Notes: a model not told the origin generated them from the letters alone. A stretch of 64,000 nt of DNA from Halopseudomonas sp002296055 (GCF_050876985.1 NZ_JBPAPP010000001.1), one strand, 5' to 3'; positions 49,628 to 58,629 are shown, counted from the stretch's first letter. Numbers and translations: made by a program.

Positions 49628-52600
49628 TCAGAACTGCGCCGTCAGGCTCAGTTTCAGCGCGCGGCCGGGGGCGGCGACGGCGGAACGGGTGGTTGGGTCG
49701 ATGTAGTACTCGTCGGTCAGGTTGCTGCCGACCAGCTCCAGGGTGATGTCGTCCCTGGGCTGAAAGCTGACGTAGGCGTCGTAGGTGGTCACGCTGCCCC
49801 AGGACAGTGGCAAGTTGTAGATCGCCAGCAGGTTGGTTTCAGCATTGGCCTTGTAGTCGTCCAGGTCGCTGTTTTCGTGTTTGCTGTAGTAGGTGACGCG
49901 GCTGCCGAGTTCGAGCTTGTCGTTGAACAGCCGGCCGCCAATATTGAGGTTGGCCGAATAACGCGGAATGGCGTGGGAGATCAGATAGCCCCCCATAAAG
50001 CCGTTCTCGACACAGTCGGGTACCGAGCCAAAGCGTGGGTCGGCCAGCACCGCGGAGTTCTTGTCGCAGACTTCGTTTTCCAGGTTCCAGGCCAGGCTGA
50101 AGTCGCCAAACAGGCCGCCGTTGTCGTAGCGGGTTTGCAGCTCGATGCCACGCAGGGTTTGCTGATCAATGTTGTAGAACATGAAGTTGGTGCTGCGCTC
50201 GATCACGTCTTTGGTGCGGTGCTGGTAGTAGGCCAGCTTGAAATCGGCGTAGCGTTCGGCGTTGAGCAGACCGGTGAGGTTGTGTACGTAGCCGATCTCG
50301 TAGTTGAACGCGTGCTCGGGTTTGAGGGTGTAAAACGGGTTGAGCGAGGCAGAAAAGCCGATGGTGCTCTCGAACATGCTGGGATAACGCACGGCCTCGC
50401 TGTAGCGCAGGTAGACGCGGCTGTCATCGGTCAGGCGCAGGGCGGCCGAGGCGACCGGGGTCCAGTCGTGTCCGCGCTGGGTTTTGACGGGGGTGGCGAT
50501 GGTGCTGACAGTGCCGGTGCTGATGGTGCAGTTGCCGGTCAGGTTGTCGATCTCGTCAAGGCTGCCGTTAATGCAGACATTGTTCTCACGGCTGTAGCGC
50601 CCCTCACTATCCGGTAACCATGCCTGAGTGTGAGTCTCGGTATAGGTGGTGTTGGCTCTTGCTCGTGCTTCTACCTGGGCGAGGTTGGCTGCCAACTGCT
50701 CTGCCGAGCAGCCACGGCGTTGGCAAAAGGCGGTTTGGCTGGCAATAGCAGCTTGTACATTGGCTTCAATTTGCTCGGTGGTGTAGTTGTGAATGGTTTG
50801 ATAGGTGGCGGTGCGGCTGGTGATGGCCGTGCCGGTAAGCATGTTGCCCGCCGCTTGCTGCTCGGCCAGAAAGTCATCCTTGGCCCAGTAGGATGAGTAG
50901 CGGGCGCCCAGATCCAGGGTAAGAAAGTCGGTGGGGCGCCAGTCGAAGTTGAAGTTGAACTCGCTCTCGGCGCGGCGCCCGGCACGCGGAAACATGCGCC
51001 AGCCATCTTCCACGCCGCCATACTCGTCGCCGGAGCGCAGCTTCTCGTGCTGGTAGCTGCCGCCCAGGGTCAGGTCCAGGCTGCTGGCCAGCGCCAGCTG
51101 GTTGCTCAGGGTGATGCCCACGCGGTTCTGATCGGCGTTGGCTACGGCGGTATTGCGCAGCACCGGGTCTGCCCAGGTGGCGTAGTTGGGAAAGCCGCCT
51201 GCGCTGTAGGTGTCGCTCTCGGTTCGCGTGGTCCAGAGGTTGGCGTACAGGTCGATCCAGCGGTTGTCCGGGTTGAACTCGTATTCCAGGTTGTAGGCTT
51301 TGGCATCCACATGGCTGAGCGGCCATTGCACCGCGCCTTTGTCGTCGGCGTTGGCCAGCCGGGTAGGCAGGATTTCGCCATAGAGCATGTCGGTGTCGCG
51401 GTAACCGAAGGTCAGGCTGTGGTCGTCGTCGAACTTCCAGCGCGCCTTGAACAGCCAGGATTCCATTTTGCTGGAGGTATTGGGCACCTCGTCGCCGGGG
51501 TGAAAGTCCAGCGCCAGGCTTTGCGAGTATTCCTGGGTGCGCTCGCCGGTATCCGGCTGTGAGTAGAAGCCCGCGCCGTTCTTGCCGGAGAAGTAGTTGC
51601 CGTGCTCGCGAAAGGCGTAGGCGCCGATCAGCTCGAAGTGTTCCTGCCGGGTGCCGAGCGCCAGTCGGTAGGCGTGATCGTTGCCCGACAGCAGTTTATC
51701 GTCGCTGCTGGTCTTGAGGTTCACGCGCAGGGTCGGGTCGCTGCTGGGCACGCTCGGGTTCATCGGGAAGCCCGGCACGTTGTAGAAGATTTCACCGGTG
51801 TGCAGCTGCGGGATGCGCGGGTTGACGGTGTTGTTGCCGGCCTCCAGTTTCAGCTCGCCGCCAAAACTTTCGCCCTCGGCCAGGATGTCATCCACGTCGA
51901 TGGTGCTGGCGACCACGGCGCCGCCCACCGAGCTGTTGACGTTGCGCTCGATGTTTGGGCCCTTGATCACCTTGATACCGCCGATCAGGTTGGGGTCGAT
52001 GTAGCTGCGGTTGGAGGCACCGTTGTAACCGCGCCAGACCGACATCGCCTGCTCGGTGCCGTCGATGGTCAGCGGCACCCGGCCCGGGCCCTGAATGCCG
52101 CGAATGTTCGGGTCTAGGCCGCCGCTGTTGCGAGCGTCGCCGGTGTAGACGTTGAGCATGCCCTTGAACAGGTCAGCCGGGTTGGCGCCCTTGTAGCGCT
52201 CGATCTGTTCCTTACCGGAGTAAACGCTGGAGATGTTGTCGTCGTAGACGCTGTCGTGGCCGGCTTCATCGCGGCCATACAGCTGATCGGCGTTGGTCTG
52301 GATGGTCAGCGGCGCGAGCGACAGACTGTCTGGCTCGCTGCCCAGCGGGTACAGCTGCCAGGCGCCGTCGCTCTGTTGGCGGGCGCTCAGGCCACTGTTG
52401 GCGAGCAATTGCTGCAAGCCCTGATCGACGCTGAAACTGCCCTGCAGGCCGGCACTCTGGCGGCTTTGGGTCAGCGCAGCATCCATATACAGCTCAATGC
52501 CGGCGTCCAGCGCAAAGCGGTTGAGCACCTGATCAAGGCTGCCGGCGGGAATATCGAAATACTGCGTGGCCTCGCTTTGCGCCGCGCTCGGCAGGCTGAG

Positions 52601-52678
52601 GGTCAGGGCGCTTAAACCCAGGCCCAGGTGCAGGGCGAGGGCGAGTGGGGCGTGGCGAAAGGCGAAACCGCGTGGCAT
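49628..52678 (-). CDS. STN-containing TonB-dependent receptor, probable heme/hemoprotein receptor (left module)
   Basis: A 1016-residue receptor: signal peptide (about 1-34), secretin/TonB signalling STN domain (about 40-110: YFDIPAGSLDQVLNRFALDAG), plug (GANPADLFKGMLNVYTGDARNSGGLDPNIRGIQG, VKGPNIERNVNSSVGGAV) and a large barrel ending LKLSLTAQF. The plug and SEAVRYPSMFE segment resemble HasR/HxuA-type heme receptors. Three Cys pairs in predicted loops (C652/C657 in CQRRGC, and further pairs near 718-733 and 895-912) could form disulfides. The STN contacts the FecR protein encoded just upstream, so ligand binding should switch on the sigma factor at 53753-54271. The heme ligand is inferred from family resemblance and the adjacent heme oxygenase. 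Confidence 0.85.
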   Translation of the reverse strand: MPRGFAFRHAPLALALHLGLGLSALTLSLPSAAQSEATQYFDIPAGSLDQVLNRFALDAGIELYMDAALTQSRQSAGLQGSFSVDQGLQQLLANSGLSARQQSDGAWQLYPLGSEPDSLSLAPLTIQTNADQLYGRDEAGHDSVYDDNISSVYSGKEQIERYKGANPADLFKGMLNVYTGDARNSGGLDPNIRGIQGPGRVPLTIDGTEQAMSVWRGYNGASNRSYIDPNLIGGIKVIKGPNIERNVNSSVGGAVVASTIDVDDILAEGESFGGELKLEAGNNTVNPRIPQLHTGEIFYNVPGFPMNPSVPSSDPTLRVNLKTSSDDKLLSGNDHAYRLALGTRQEHFELIGAYAFREHGNYFSGKNGAGFYSQPDTGERTQEYSQSLALDFHPGDEVPNTSSKMESWLFKARWKFDDDHSLTFGYRDTDMLYGEILPTRLANADDKGAVQWPLSHVDAKAYNLEYEFNPDNRWIDLYANLWTTRTESDTYSAGGFPNYATWADPVLRNTAVANADQNRVGITLSNQLALASSLDLTLGGSYQHEKLRSGDEYGGVEDGWRMFPRAGRRAESEFNFNFDWRPTDFLTLDLGARYSSYWAKDDFLAEQQAAGNMLTGTAITSRTATYQTIHNYTTEQIEANVQAAIASQTAFCQRRGCSAEQLAANLAQVEARARANTTYTETHTQAWLPDSEGRYSRENNVCINGSLDEIDNLTGNCTISTGTVSTIATPVKTQRGHDWTPVASAALRLTDDSRVYLRYSEAVRYPSMFESTIGFSASLNPFYTLKPEHAFNYEIGYVHNLTGLLNAERYADFKLAYYQHRTKDVIERSTNFMFYNIDQQTLRGIELQTRYDNGGLFGDFSLAWNLENEVCDKNSAVLADPRFGSVPDCVENGFMGGYLISHAIPRYSANLNIGGRLFNDKLELGSRVTYYSKHENSDLDDYKANAETNLLAIYNLPLSWGSVTTYDAYVSFQPRDDITLELVGSNLTDEYYIDPTTRSAVAAPGRALKLSLTAQF

Positions 52679-52753
52679 GACTATTCCTGTCTCGTGTTAT
52701 CGATGTTGGCTGTATTGCCCTGTACACCGAGCGAGCAGGCCAAAGCCTCAATG

Positions 52754-52776
52754 CAAATGCGAAATATTTTTATTTG
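52754..52776 (-). promoter_or_regulatory. A/T-rich ECF promoter-like element of the left receptor gene
   Basis: Read on the minus strand: CAAATAAAAATATTTCG then CATTTG. It starts 76 bp before the receptor start codon and resembles the element at 56011-56033 before the other receptor in sequence and distance. It is a candidate promoter for the cognate FecI-type sigma factor. Confidence 0.5.
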
Positions 52777-52814
52777 ATGGGCGTTGGGGGCTGTTTCTGC
52801 GGCCAGACAAGCGC

Positions 52815-53756
52815 TCAGGCCGGCTCGACACTCACCCAGTAGCGGCTGATGTAGCGCAGCTTGACCGGCAGTATTGTCGGCAGGCGGGCCAGGGTTGCGT
52901 GGGTGTCTTTGAGGGAGAACACGCCGGTCAGGTGCAGGTCGGCAAGCCCGGGAGCAACGCGCAGCACGCCCGGGTGATAGCGCGCCAGCTCGCTGACAAA
53001 CTGCGGCAGGCTCTGTCGCTCGGCGACCAGGCGCCCGGTGGTCCAGGCCAACTGATTCGGGTTGGCCGCTTGGGTGGGCGCAATGCCCTGCCCTGAGAAG
53101 CGCACCGCTTTGCCGGCGCTCAGGGTGACGCTGCTTTGTTGCTGCTGCAGTTGCAGATCCGCGCTGCCGCTGACTACCGTCAACAGGCTGTCTTCGGCAT
53201 TCTGGCGCAGGCACAGGCGGCTGTTGCGCGCGGTTATGCGCGCATCACGGCAATCCAGCTGCAGCGGCCATGCGTGCTCTGGGCTGTCGATCAGCAGCTC
53301 GCCCTGCAGCAGTTGCACCTGGTGGCCGCTGGCGTTGCTGTGCAGGTTGAGGCTGGTGGCGGTGTTGAGTTGCAGCCGGGTGCCGTCGTTCAGGCGCAGG
53401 CTGCGCATCTCGCCGGTGCCGGTGCGCTGATCGGCCAGCAGCGGTTGCCACTGCCGGCGCGTGCCAACGCCCGCCAGGCTGGTGCTGCCGCCGAGCAGGC
53501 CAGCCAAAGCGAGCAACTGGCGACGGGACAGCCCACGTCGAACGCCGAGAATGCGCCGGCCTGATGCTGCCGGCACCGCGTCGAACTGATTCTGCAGCTG
53601 CTGCAGTTGTTGCCAGGCGTATTCGTGTGCCGGATCGCCCTGGCGCCAACGGGCGCAGGCGGCGATGTCTTCCTCGGTGGCGTCGTCAGACCACAGCCGC
53701 GCCTGCCATTGGGTTGCCTCACGGATCTGCTCGGGCGAGAGCATCGGCACGCTCAC
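52815..53756 (-). CDS. FecR-family anti-sigma factor (left module)
   Basis: A 313-residue regulator: N-terminal cytoplasmic anti-sigma domain (EATQWQARLWSDDATEEDIAACARWRQGDP), one TM or twin-arginine-like segment (RRGLSRRQLLALAGLLGG, about 75-92) and a periplasmic FecR domain (RSLRLNDGTRLQLNTATSL, VVSGSADLQLQ). A terminal DUF4974-like part (LAWTTGRLVAERQSLPQFVSEL, TGVFSLKDTHATLARL) should contact the receptor STN. It passes the ligand signal from the outer membrane to the ECF sigma factor, with which it overlaps by 4 bp. Confidence 0.92.
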   Translation of the reverse strand: MSVPMLSPEQIREATQWQARLWSDDATEEDIAACARWRQGDPAHEYAWQQLQQLQNQFDAVPAASGRRILGVRRGLSRRQLLALAGLLGGSTSLAGVGTRRQWQPLLADQRTGTGEMRSLRLNDGTRLQLNTATSLNLHSNASGHQVQLLQGELLIDSPEHAWPLQLDCRDARITARNSRLCLRQNAEDSLLTVVSGSADLQLQQQQSSVTLSAGKAVRFSGQGIAPTQAANPNQLAWTTGRLVAERQSLPQFVSELARYHPGVLRVAPGLADLHLTGVFSLKDTHATLARLPTILPVKLRYISRYWVSVEPA

Positions 53757-54271
53757 AGGGTTTGCTCCAAAGCCACCATCAGGCAGTGCTGCAGGGCGCG
53801 GGCGATGTACTTCTCGACCGATGACACCGAGACGCCAAGCTGCTCGGCAATCTCGCGGTAGCCCATGCCGTCCAGCCGGTGCATCAGCAGGGCCCGGCTG
53901 ACGTTGATCGGCAGGCCGCGCAGCAGGCGGTCAATCAGCGCCAGGGCTTCGACGGCCTGGGCTTGCGCCTCTGGCGAGGGGTGGCTCGCCTCGGGCTGGC
54001 TGGCCAGCTCGTCCAGGTAGGCCTGCTCCACTCGCCGCCGCCGGTACAGGTCGATCACCAGCCCTTTGGCAATGCGCGTGAGGTAGCCGCGTGAGTGCGC
54101 ATGCTCCGGCAGACGCCCGCGGGTGAGCAGTCGCAGGTAGGTGTCCTGCAGCAGGTCAGCAGCGCTGTGCGAGCAGCCCAGACGGCGCTGCAAAAAACCG
54201 GAGAGCCAGCTGTGATGGTCGCGGTAGAGCTGCTCCAATTGCTGCTGCTGGGCGGGAGAACGCGTGGTCAT
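53753..54271 (-). CDS. ECF (FecI-type) sigma factor, left module
   Basis: A 172-residue sigma-70 family protein: region 2 (LEQLYRDHHSWLSGFLQRRLG, AADLLQDTYLRLLTR, YLTRIAKGLVIDLYRRRR) and region 4 (LPINVSRALLMHRLDGMGYREIAEQLGVSVSSVEKYIARAL). The DGMGYREIAEQLGVSVSSVEKY pattern is typical of iron-starvation sigma factors. I chose ATG at 54271 (AAGGA, 8 nt). A Fur box lies 29 bp upstream, so it should be made when iron is scarce. It is overlapped by the FecR-like gene. Confidence 0.93.
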   Translation of the reverse strand: MTTRSPAQQQQLEQLYRDHHSWLSGFLQRRLGCSHSAADLLQDTYLRLLTRGRLPEHAHSRGYLTRIAKGLVIDLYRRRRVEQAYLDELASQPEASHPSPEAQAQAVEALALIDRLLRGLPINVSRALLMHRLDGMGYREIAEQLGVSVSSVEKYIARALQHCLMVALEQTL

Positions 54272-54299
54272 GGCGTCAGTCCTTGGCATTAGACATGCG

Positions 54300-54318
54300 C
54301 TTAATGAGAATCGTTATT
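54300..54318 (-). promoter_or_regulatory. Fur box of the left sigma factor gene
   Basis: TTAATGAGAATCGTTAT within 54301-54317 matches the 19-bp Fur consensus at about 14 of 19 positions, and it lies directly upstream of the sigma gene start. Confidence 0.75.
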
Positions 54319-54399
54319 ATTTATGCTGCGACAGCAGGCGGGTTCTGTCAATCCCGCATGACCATCATCGGGAGTTGACAGGCGCAGTGTGCAGGCTGA

Positions 54400-54418
54400 G
54401 ATAATGATAATAATTCTC
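54400..54418 (+). promoter_or_regulatory. Fur box of the right sigma factor gene
   Basis: GATAATGATAATAATTCTC matches the Fur consensus GATAATGATAATCATTATC at 17 of 19 positions. It lies upstream of the right-hand ECF sigma gene, facing the other Fur box about 80 bp away. Confidence 0.9.
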
Positions 54419-54504
54419 ATGTGGTTGGTGCCGTGTGCGATGTGATCGCACGTTGTCGGAGGCTGTTGCTGTGCTGTTCCCTTCCCCGTTCTTGGCATTG
54501 CGCC

Positions 54505-55050
54505 ATGGATGACCTTTCCAGATTGCCGGGTGCCGCGCAGCTCAGTGGCTTGCGCCTGGAGGTGCGGCGCTTTCTCGGCAAGCGCCTGCACAGCAGTGCC
54601 GATGCCGACGACCTGGCACAAGACGCCTTTGTGCGCTGGCTTGGCAGCGCCCAAGCGGATCAGCCTGTGCCGCCGCGGCCGCTGCTGTTCAGCATTGCCC
54701 GCAACCTGCTGACTGATCACTGGCGCCGTCAGCAGGTGCGCAGTGGCAGCGGCCTGGTTGAACTTGACGAGGCCGCAGCCGAGGCCGATGACGCCCTGCA
54801 AACGGAGGGTCCCTTGCAGCAGATTGAGCAGCAGCAACGCTTGCACTTGTTGGCCAGTGCGTTGGAAGATCTGCCCCCAAAACGCAAGCAGGCCTTTGTC
54901 CTGCACAAGTTCGACGGCCTGTCGCAGGCCGCTGTGGCAGAGCGCATGGGGATATCCTTGAGCATGGTAGAAAAGCACATCGCCAGTGCCATGCTGCACT
55001 GCCGACGCCATGCTCTGGCGCGCCGCAAGGGAGGCAGTGATGACAACTGA
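54505..55050 (+). CDS. ECF (FecI-type) sigma factor, right module
   Basis: A 181-residue sigma factor: region 2 (VRRFLGKRLHSSADADDLAQDAFVRWLG, LLFSIARNLLTDHWRRQQ), an acidic linker (ELDEAAAEADDAL) and region 4 (LEDLPPKRKQAFVLHKFDGLSQAAVAERMGISLSMVEKHIASAML). ATG at 54505 gives the usual family length. An upstream GTG at 54421 would sit against the Fur box and is less likely. The ribosome site is weak. The FecR gene overlaps its 3' end by 11 bp. It is divergent from the left sigma gene. Confidence 0.9.
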   Translation: MDDLSRLPGAAQLSGLRLEVRRFLGKRLHSSADADDLAQDAFVRWLGSAQADQPVPPRPLLFSIARNLLTDHWRRQQVRSGSGLVELDEAAAEADDALQTEGPLQQIEQQQRLHLLASALEDLPPKRKQAFVLHKFDGLSQAAVAERMGISLSMVEKHIASAMLHCRRHALARRKGGSDDN

Positions 55051-56017
55051 GCCGGGAATGGCCGAGATTGATGAGCAGGCCGCGCTGTGGTTTAGCCGGC
55101 GCAGCAGTGGCCGCTTGAGCGCTGCTGAGCAGGCGGAGTTTGCCGCCTGGCTGGCGCACAGTGAACAGCACGCCCAGGCCTACGCCGACATGCAGCTGTT
55201 GTGGGATGACTGTGACCAGCTGGCGCGCCCGGATGTACCGGCGGCTGCGCCTGCGTCCGTGACGCCCCTGGCGCCGCGCAGGCGCGCGCCGACGGCCTGG
55301 CTGGCGCTGGCCGCCACCGTGCTGCTGACGGTGGGTGGGCTGCTTGGCTATCAGTGGCGCCAGTTGCCGCAGCAGGAACTCAGCGCCAGCGCCGGCCAGC
55401 AGGACCTGCGCACGCTGCAGCTGGCCGACGGCAGCGAGTTGACCCTGAACCTGGGCTCCACCGTGCAGGTGCGTTACTACCGTGACCGGCGCGAAGTCAG
55501 CCTGATTACCGGCGAGGCCTACTTCTCCGTGGCGCCGGATGCTGAGCGGCCGTTTCTGGTGGACGCTGGCGCGGGCCGGGTTGAGGTCGTCGGCACCCGC
55601 TTTACCGTGCGCCGCAGTCGCTCAGCGTTGGCGGTGGCCGTCGAGCAGGGTCACGTCGCAGTACAGCCGGGGCGCGAAGGGCTGGCCTTGCAGCAACTGC
55701 TGCCGGGCGACAGCCTGGAGATCGACTATCAGCAGGGCGCGCTGCGCCGCAGTCAGCTGCCCACGGCTGAGGTGGGCAGCTGGCGCGATGGGTTGCTGGT
55801 GTTTCGCGACCGCCCGTTGGGTGAGCTGGCGCAGGAGCTGAGCCGCTACCGTGGACATCCGGTGCAGCTCGATAGCGCCGCGCTGGCCGCCCGCCGGTTG
55901 TCCGGGAGCCTGGATATCCACCAGCCCGAGCGTTTTGTTCAGGCGTTGCCGCAGTTGCTACCGGTGGAGCTGATCGAGCAGGCCGACGGGGTCTTGCTGC
56001 TGCGCGAACGTAAATGA
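55040..56017 (+). CDS. FecR-family anti-sigma factor (right module)
   Basis: A 325-residue regulator with the DUF4880 N-terminus (EQAALWFSRRSSGRLSAAEQAEFAAWLAHSEQHAQAYADM), a TM helix (AWLALAATVLLTVGGLLGY, about 90-108), a FecR domain (RTLQLADGSELTLNLGSTVQVRYYRD, EAYFSVAPDAERPFLVDAGAGRVEVVGTRF) and a C-terminal receptor-contact part (SWRDGLLVFRDRPLGELAQELSRYRGHPV). ATG at 55040 with GGGAGGCAGTG. The stop codon lies inside the A/T-rich promoter-like element for the receptor gene. Confidence 0.93.
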   Translation: MTTEPGMAEIDEQAALWFSRRSSGRLSAAEQAEFAAWLAHSEQHAQAYADMQLLWDDCDQLARPDVPAAAPASVTPLAPRRRAPTAWLALAATVLLTVGGLLGYQWRQLPQQELSASAGQQDLRTLQLADGSELTLNLGSTVQVRYYRDRREVSLITGEAYFSVAPDAERPFLVDAGAGRVEVVGTRFTVRRSRSALAVAVEQGHVAVQPGREGLALQQLLPGDSLEIDYQQGALRRSQLPTAEVGSWRDGLLVFRDRPLGELAQELSRYRGHPVQLDSAALAARRLSGSLDIHQPERFVQALPQLLPVELIEQADGVLLLRERK

Positions 56018-56033
56018 AAATTTTTTTCATTTG
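56011..56033 (+). promoter_or_regulatory. A/T-rich ECF promoter-like element of the right receptor gene
   Basis: TAAATGAAAATTTTTTT followed by CATTTG overlaps the FecR stop codon and ends 74 bp before the receptor start. It parallels the element at 52754-52776 in sequence and distance, so both may be recognised by the FecI-type sigma factors. Confidence 0.5.
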
Positions 56034-56106
56034 AGAGGTGGGGGTTTGCGCAGCTGCTGCGTTCTCTGGGGTGTTACCACTCGGCGTACAGCCCAAGGAG
56101 AGCGCA

Positions 56107-58629
56107 ATGAAGCCCCGCCACCCCCGTTCCGCCCTGTCCCGTCTGACCCTGTCCTTGCTGGCCGCCGCCAGTTTGCAGGCGCAGGCTGCCAGCCTTGACC
56201 TGAACCTGCCAGCGCAGCCACTGGCTGCCTCGCTGACCAGCCTGGCGCAGGCCGGGCAGCTGCAGATTCTGTTCGACGAGGCGCAGTTGCGAGGCTTGAG
56301 CGCGCCGGCGGTGGATGGCCGCTATGAGCCCGAGGCGGCGTTGCAGCTGTTGCTGCAAGGCTCCAACCTGGAGCTGGTGCCGGTTGATCAGGGTTTTGTC
56401 ATTCGCCCGCGCCCACAGGCATCCAGCAGTGACAACGGCATCACCCTGCAAACCCTGACCGTGGTGGGCGATGGTCTGGAGGTCAACTCGGCCACCGTTG
56501 GTCGTTCTACCCTGGGGCGTCGCGACATTGAGCGCCAGCAGGCCAACAACATCCCCAGTCTGCTGCAGACCCTGCCGGGTGTGACCATGGGCGGCTCTGC
56601 CAAGCCGGGCGGGCAGACGGTGAATATCTGGGGTCTGGGCGACGCCGAGGACGTGCCCTTCACCCTCGATGGCGCCAACAAGAGCGGCTTTGAGCGCTAT
56701 CAGCAGGGCACCATTTTTATCGAGCCCGAACTGATCGAGCGCGTTGAGGTGGAGAAGGGCCCTTACTCGGCCTTCACCGGTAACGGCGGCTTTGGCGGTA
56801 CCGTGCACATGGAAACCCGCGATGCCACCGACATGCTCAAGCCGGGCCGCAACAGCGGCGCCTTTGTTAAGTACGGCTATCAGAGCAATGACCAGCAACA
56901 GAGTTACACCGGAGCCCTGTTTGGCCGCACCGACGATGGCATGTTCGACGGCCTGCTGTACCTCAACCACCGTGACAGCAACGACATCAAACTGGCCGGA
57001 CACATCGATCAGGGCGAAGGTTATCTGTACCCCGAGCGCTACCCCTACACCGCGCAAAATCAGGATGCGGTGCTGTTCAAGGGCAACTTCAACCCGAGCC
57101 CAGAGCACAGCTTTGGCCTGACCTACAGCCGCAGCAAGCTGGACCTGCGCACGCCCTTCAGCGCCGTGACTTTTCTGGTGCCGAGCAAGTGGTCGATTGA
57201 TCGCTACGGTAGCCTGGAGGCGGCCATGCATCGCCTGCTGTCCAACCGCGAGCTGATCGACACCACCTGGGCCGGCAAGTATCACTACCAGCCGCTGAAC
57301 AACCCGCTGATCGATTTGGAGATCAGCTATTCGCTGTCTGACACCGACCAGACCGACACCCGTGACGATGACGCCAGCTACAGCTCCTCCACCGGCGGCA
57401 AGTACATCAACACCCAGTACCGCGACAAGGTGTTTGAGGTGCGCAACACCAGCCTGTTCGACAGCGGCGCGCTGGCCCACGAACTGACCGCCGGTATCCA
57501 GTGGCGGCTGCACACCCGCGATGTGTTGATGTACCTGCCGACCTACGACAGCAACCCGGATTACAACTACGGCTGGTATCAGCCGCAGTTCATGCCGGCC
57601 GGTGAGCAGGAAGCCCGCAGCCTGTTCCTGCAGGATGCGATCACCCTCGGCGATGTCACCATTACCCCGTCGCTGCGCTATGACCATGTAACCAACCGCG
57701 GCAAGCGCAACCTGGCGGTGCGCTACAACAACCCGGATATGAATCACGATTATCGTCCGGTGACCTACTCTGGCTGGTCACCGCGCCTGTCGGTGTTCTG
57801 GCGGGTCAATCCGCGTCTGGGCCTGTTTGTTGATTACGCCAGCACCTGGCGTGCGCCGGTACTGGATGAGCAGTACGAGGTGCAGAGCAGCTCCACGCTC
57901 AGCGGCAGCAGCCGTGATCTGGATGCCGAACAGATGCGCGGTGTGCGCGGCGGGGCGGTGGTCAGCCTGCCGGACCTGATCAGCCAGGGCGACAACCTGC
58001 AGGTGCGCGCAACGCTGTTCCGTCATCGTATCAGCGACGAGATCTTCAAGTTTCGCTCCATCGCCTGCCAGGCCCAGGCGGAAAATGGCGGCAGCATCAG
58101 CAATAACTGCGGCGACCTGCTGCCCCTGTCCAACTACCGCAACCTGGACGGCCTGACCATTCGCGGCGCGGAGATCGAGAGCTACTACGACAGCCAGCGG
58201 GTGTTTGCCAGCCTGTCCTACTCCTGGACCGAGGGCCGTCATGACGGCGCCTACAGCAACCCCTGGGGCCCAAACGTCTGGGCGCGCGATATTCCGCCGG
58301 TCAAGTGGGTTGCCATGTTTGGTGTGAAGGTGCCGGAAATCGACGTGCAGCTGGGCTGGCAGGGCGAGTTTGTCCGCAAGAGCGATCGCCAGCCCTCAGA
58401 TCGCTACACCGCCAGCGGCGAGCGCTACTGGGATAGCTTTGATAACGGCAGTTACGACGTACACCGCGTGTTTGCCGACTGGTCACCACGCACTGGTCAG
58501 CTGGCCGACCTCAGTGTAAAGCTGACCGTGGACAACATCTTCAACCGCTTCTACCGCCCGGCGATGTCGGGTGACAACGCCTATTCGCAGGGCCGTAACG
58601 CCAAGTTCAGCGTCAGCTACGCGTTCTAG
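56107..58629 (+). CDS. STN-containing TonB-dependent receptor (right module), heme/iron-complex type
   Basis: An 840-residue receptor: signal peptide (about 1-28), STN domain (about 30-100: LDLNLPAQPLAASLTSLAQAGQLQILFD, AALQLLLQGSNL), TonB/plug region (NIPSLLQTLPGVTMGGSAKPGGQTVNIWG, VEKGPYSAFTGNGGFGG) and a 22-strand barrel ending NAKFSVSYAF. VDYASTWRAPVLDEQYEVQ resembles the FRAP/NPxL region of heme receptors, so a heme or hemoprotein ligand is likely but not certain. It is the third gene of a sigma-FecR-receptor module. AAGGAG at 6 nt supports the ATG at 56107. Confidence 0.88.
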   Translation: MKPRHPRSALSRLTLSLLAAASLQAQAASLDLNLPAQPLAASLTSLAQAGQLQILFDEAQLRGLSAPAVDGRYEPEAALQLLLQGSNLELVPVDQGFVIRPRPQASSSDNGITLQTLTVVGDGLEVNSATVGRSTLGRRDIERQQANNIPSLLQTLPGVTMGGSAKPGGQTVNIWGLGDAEDVPFTLDGANKSGFERYQQGTIFIEPELIERVEVEKGPYSAFTGNGGFGGTVHMETRDATDMLKPGRNSGAFVKYGYQSNDQQQSYTGALFGRTDDGMFDGLLYLNHRDSNDIKLAGHIDQGEGYLYPERYPYTAQNQDAVLFKGNFNPSPEHSFGLTYSRSKLDLRTPFSAVTFLVPSKWSIDRYGSLEAAMHRLLSNRELIDTTWAGKYHYQPLNNPLIDLEISYSLSDTDQTDTRDDDASYSSSTGGKYINTQYRDKVFEVRNTSLFDSGALAHELTAGIQWRLHTRDVLMYLPTYDSNPDYNYGWYQPQFMPAGEQEARSLFLQDAITLGDVTITPSLRYDHVTNRGKRNLAVRYNNPDMNHDYRPVTYSGWSPRLSVFWRVNPRLGLFVDYASTWRAPVLDEQYEVQSSSTLSGSSRDLDAEQMRGVRGGAVVSLPDLISQGDNLQVRATLFRHRISDEIFKFRSIACQAQAENGGSISNNCGDLLPLSNYRNLDGLTIRGAEIESYYDSQRVFASLSYSWTEGRHDGAYSNPWGPNVWARDIPPVKWVAMFGVKVPEIDVQLGWQGEFVRKSDRQPSDRYTASGERYWDSFDNGSYDVHRVFADWSPRTGQLADLSVKLTVDNIFNRFYRPAMSGDNAYSQGRNAKFSVSYAF

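Noticed and set aside
56074..57747. 557-codon open frame on the minus strand
   Set aside because: Antisense to the right TonB receptor, no motifs, and the receptor frame has a clear signal peptide and domains.
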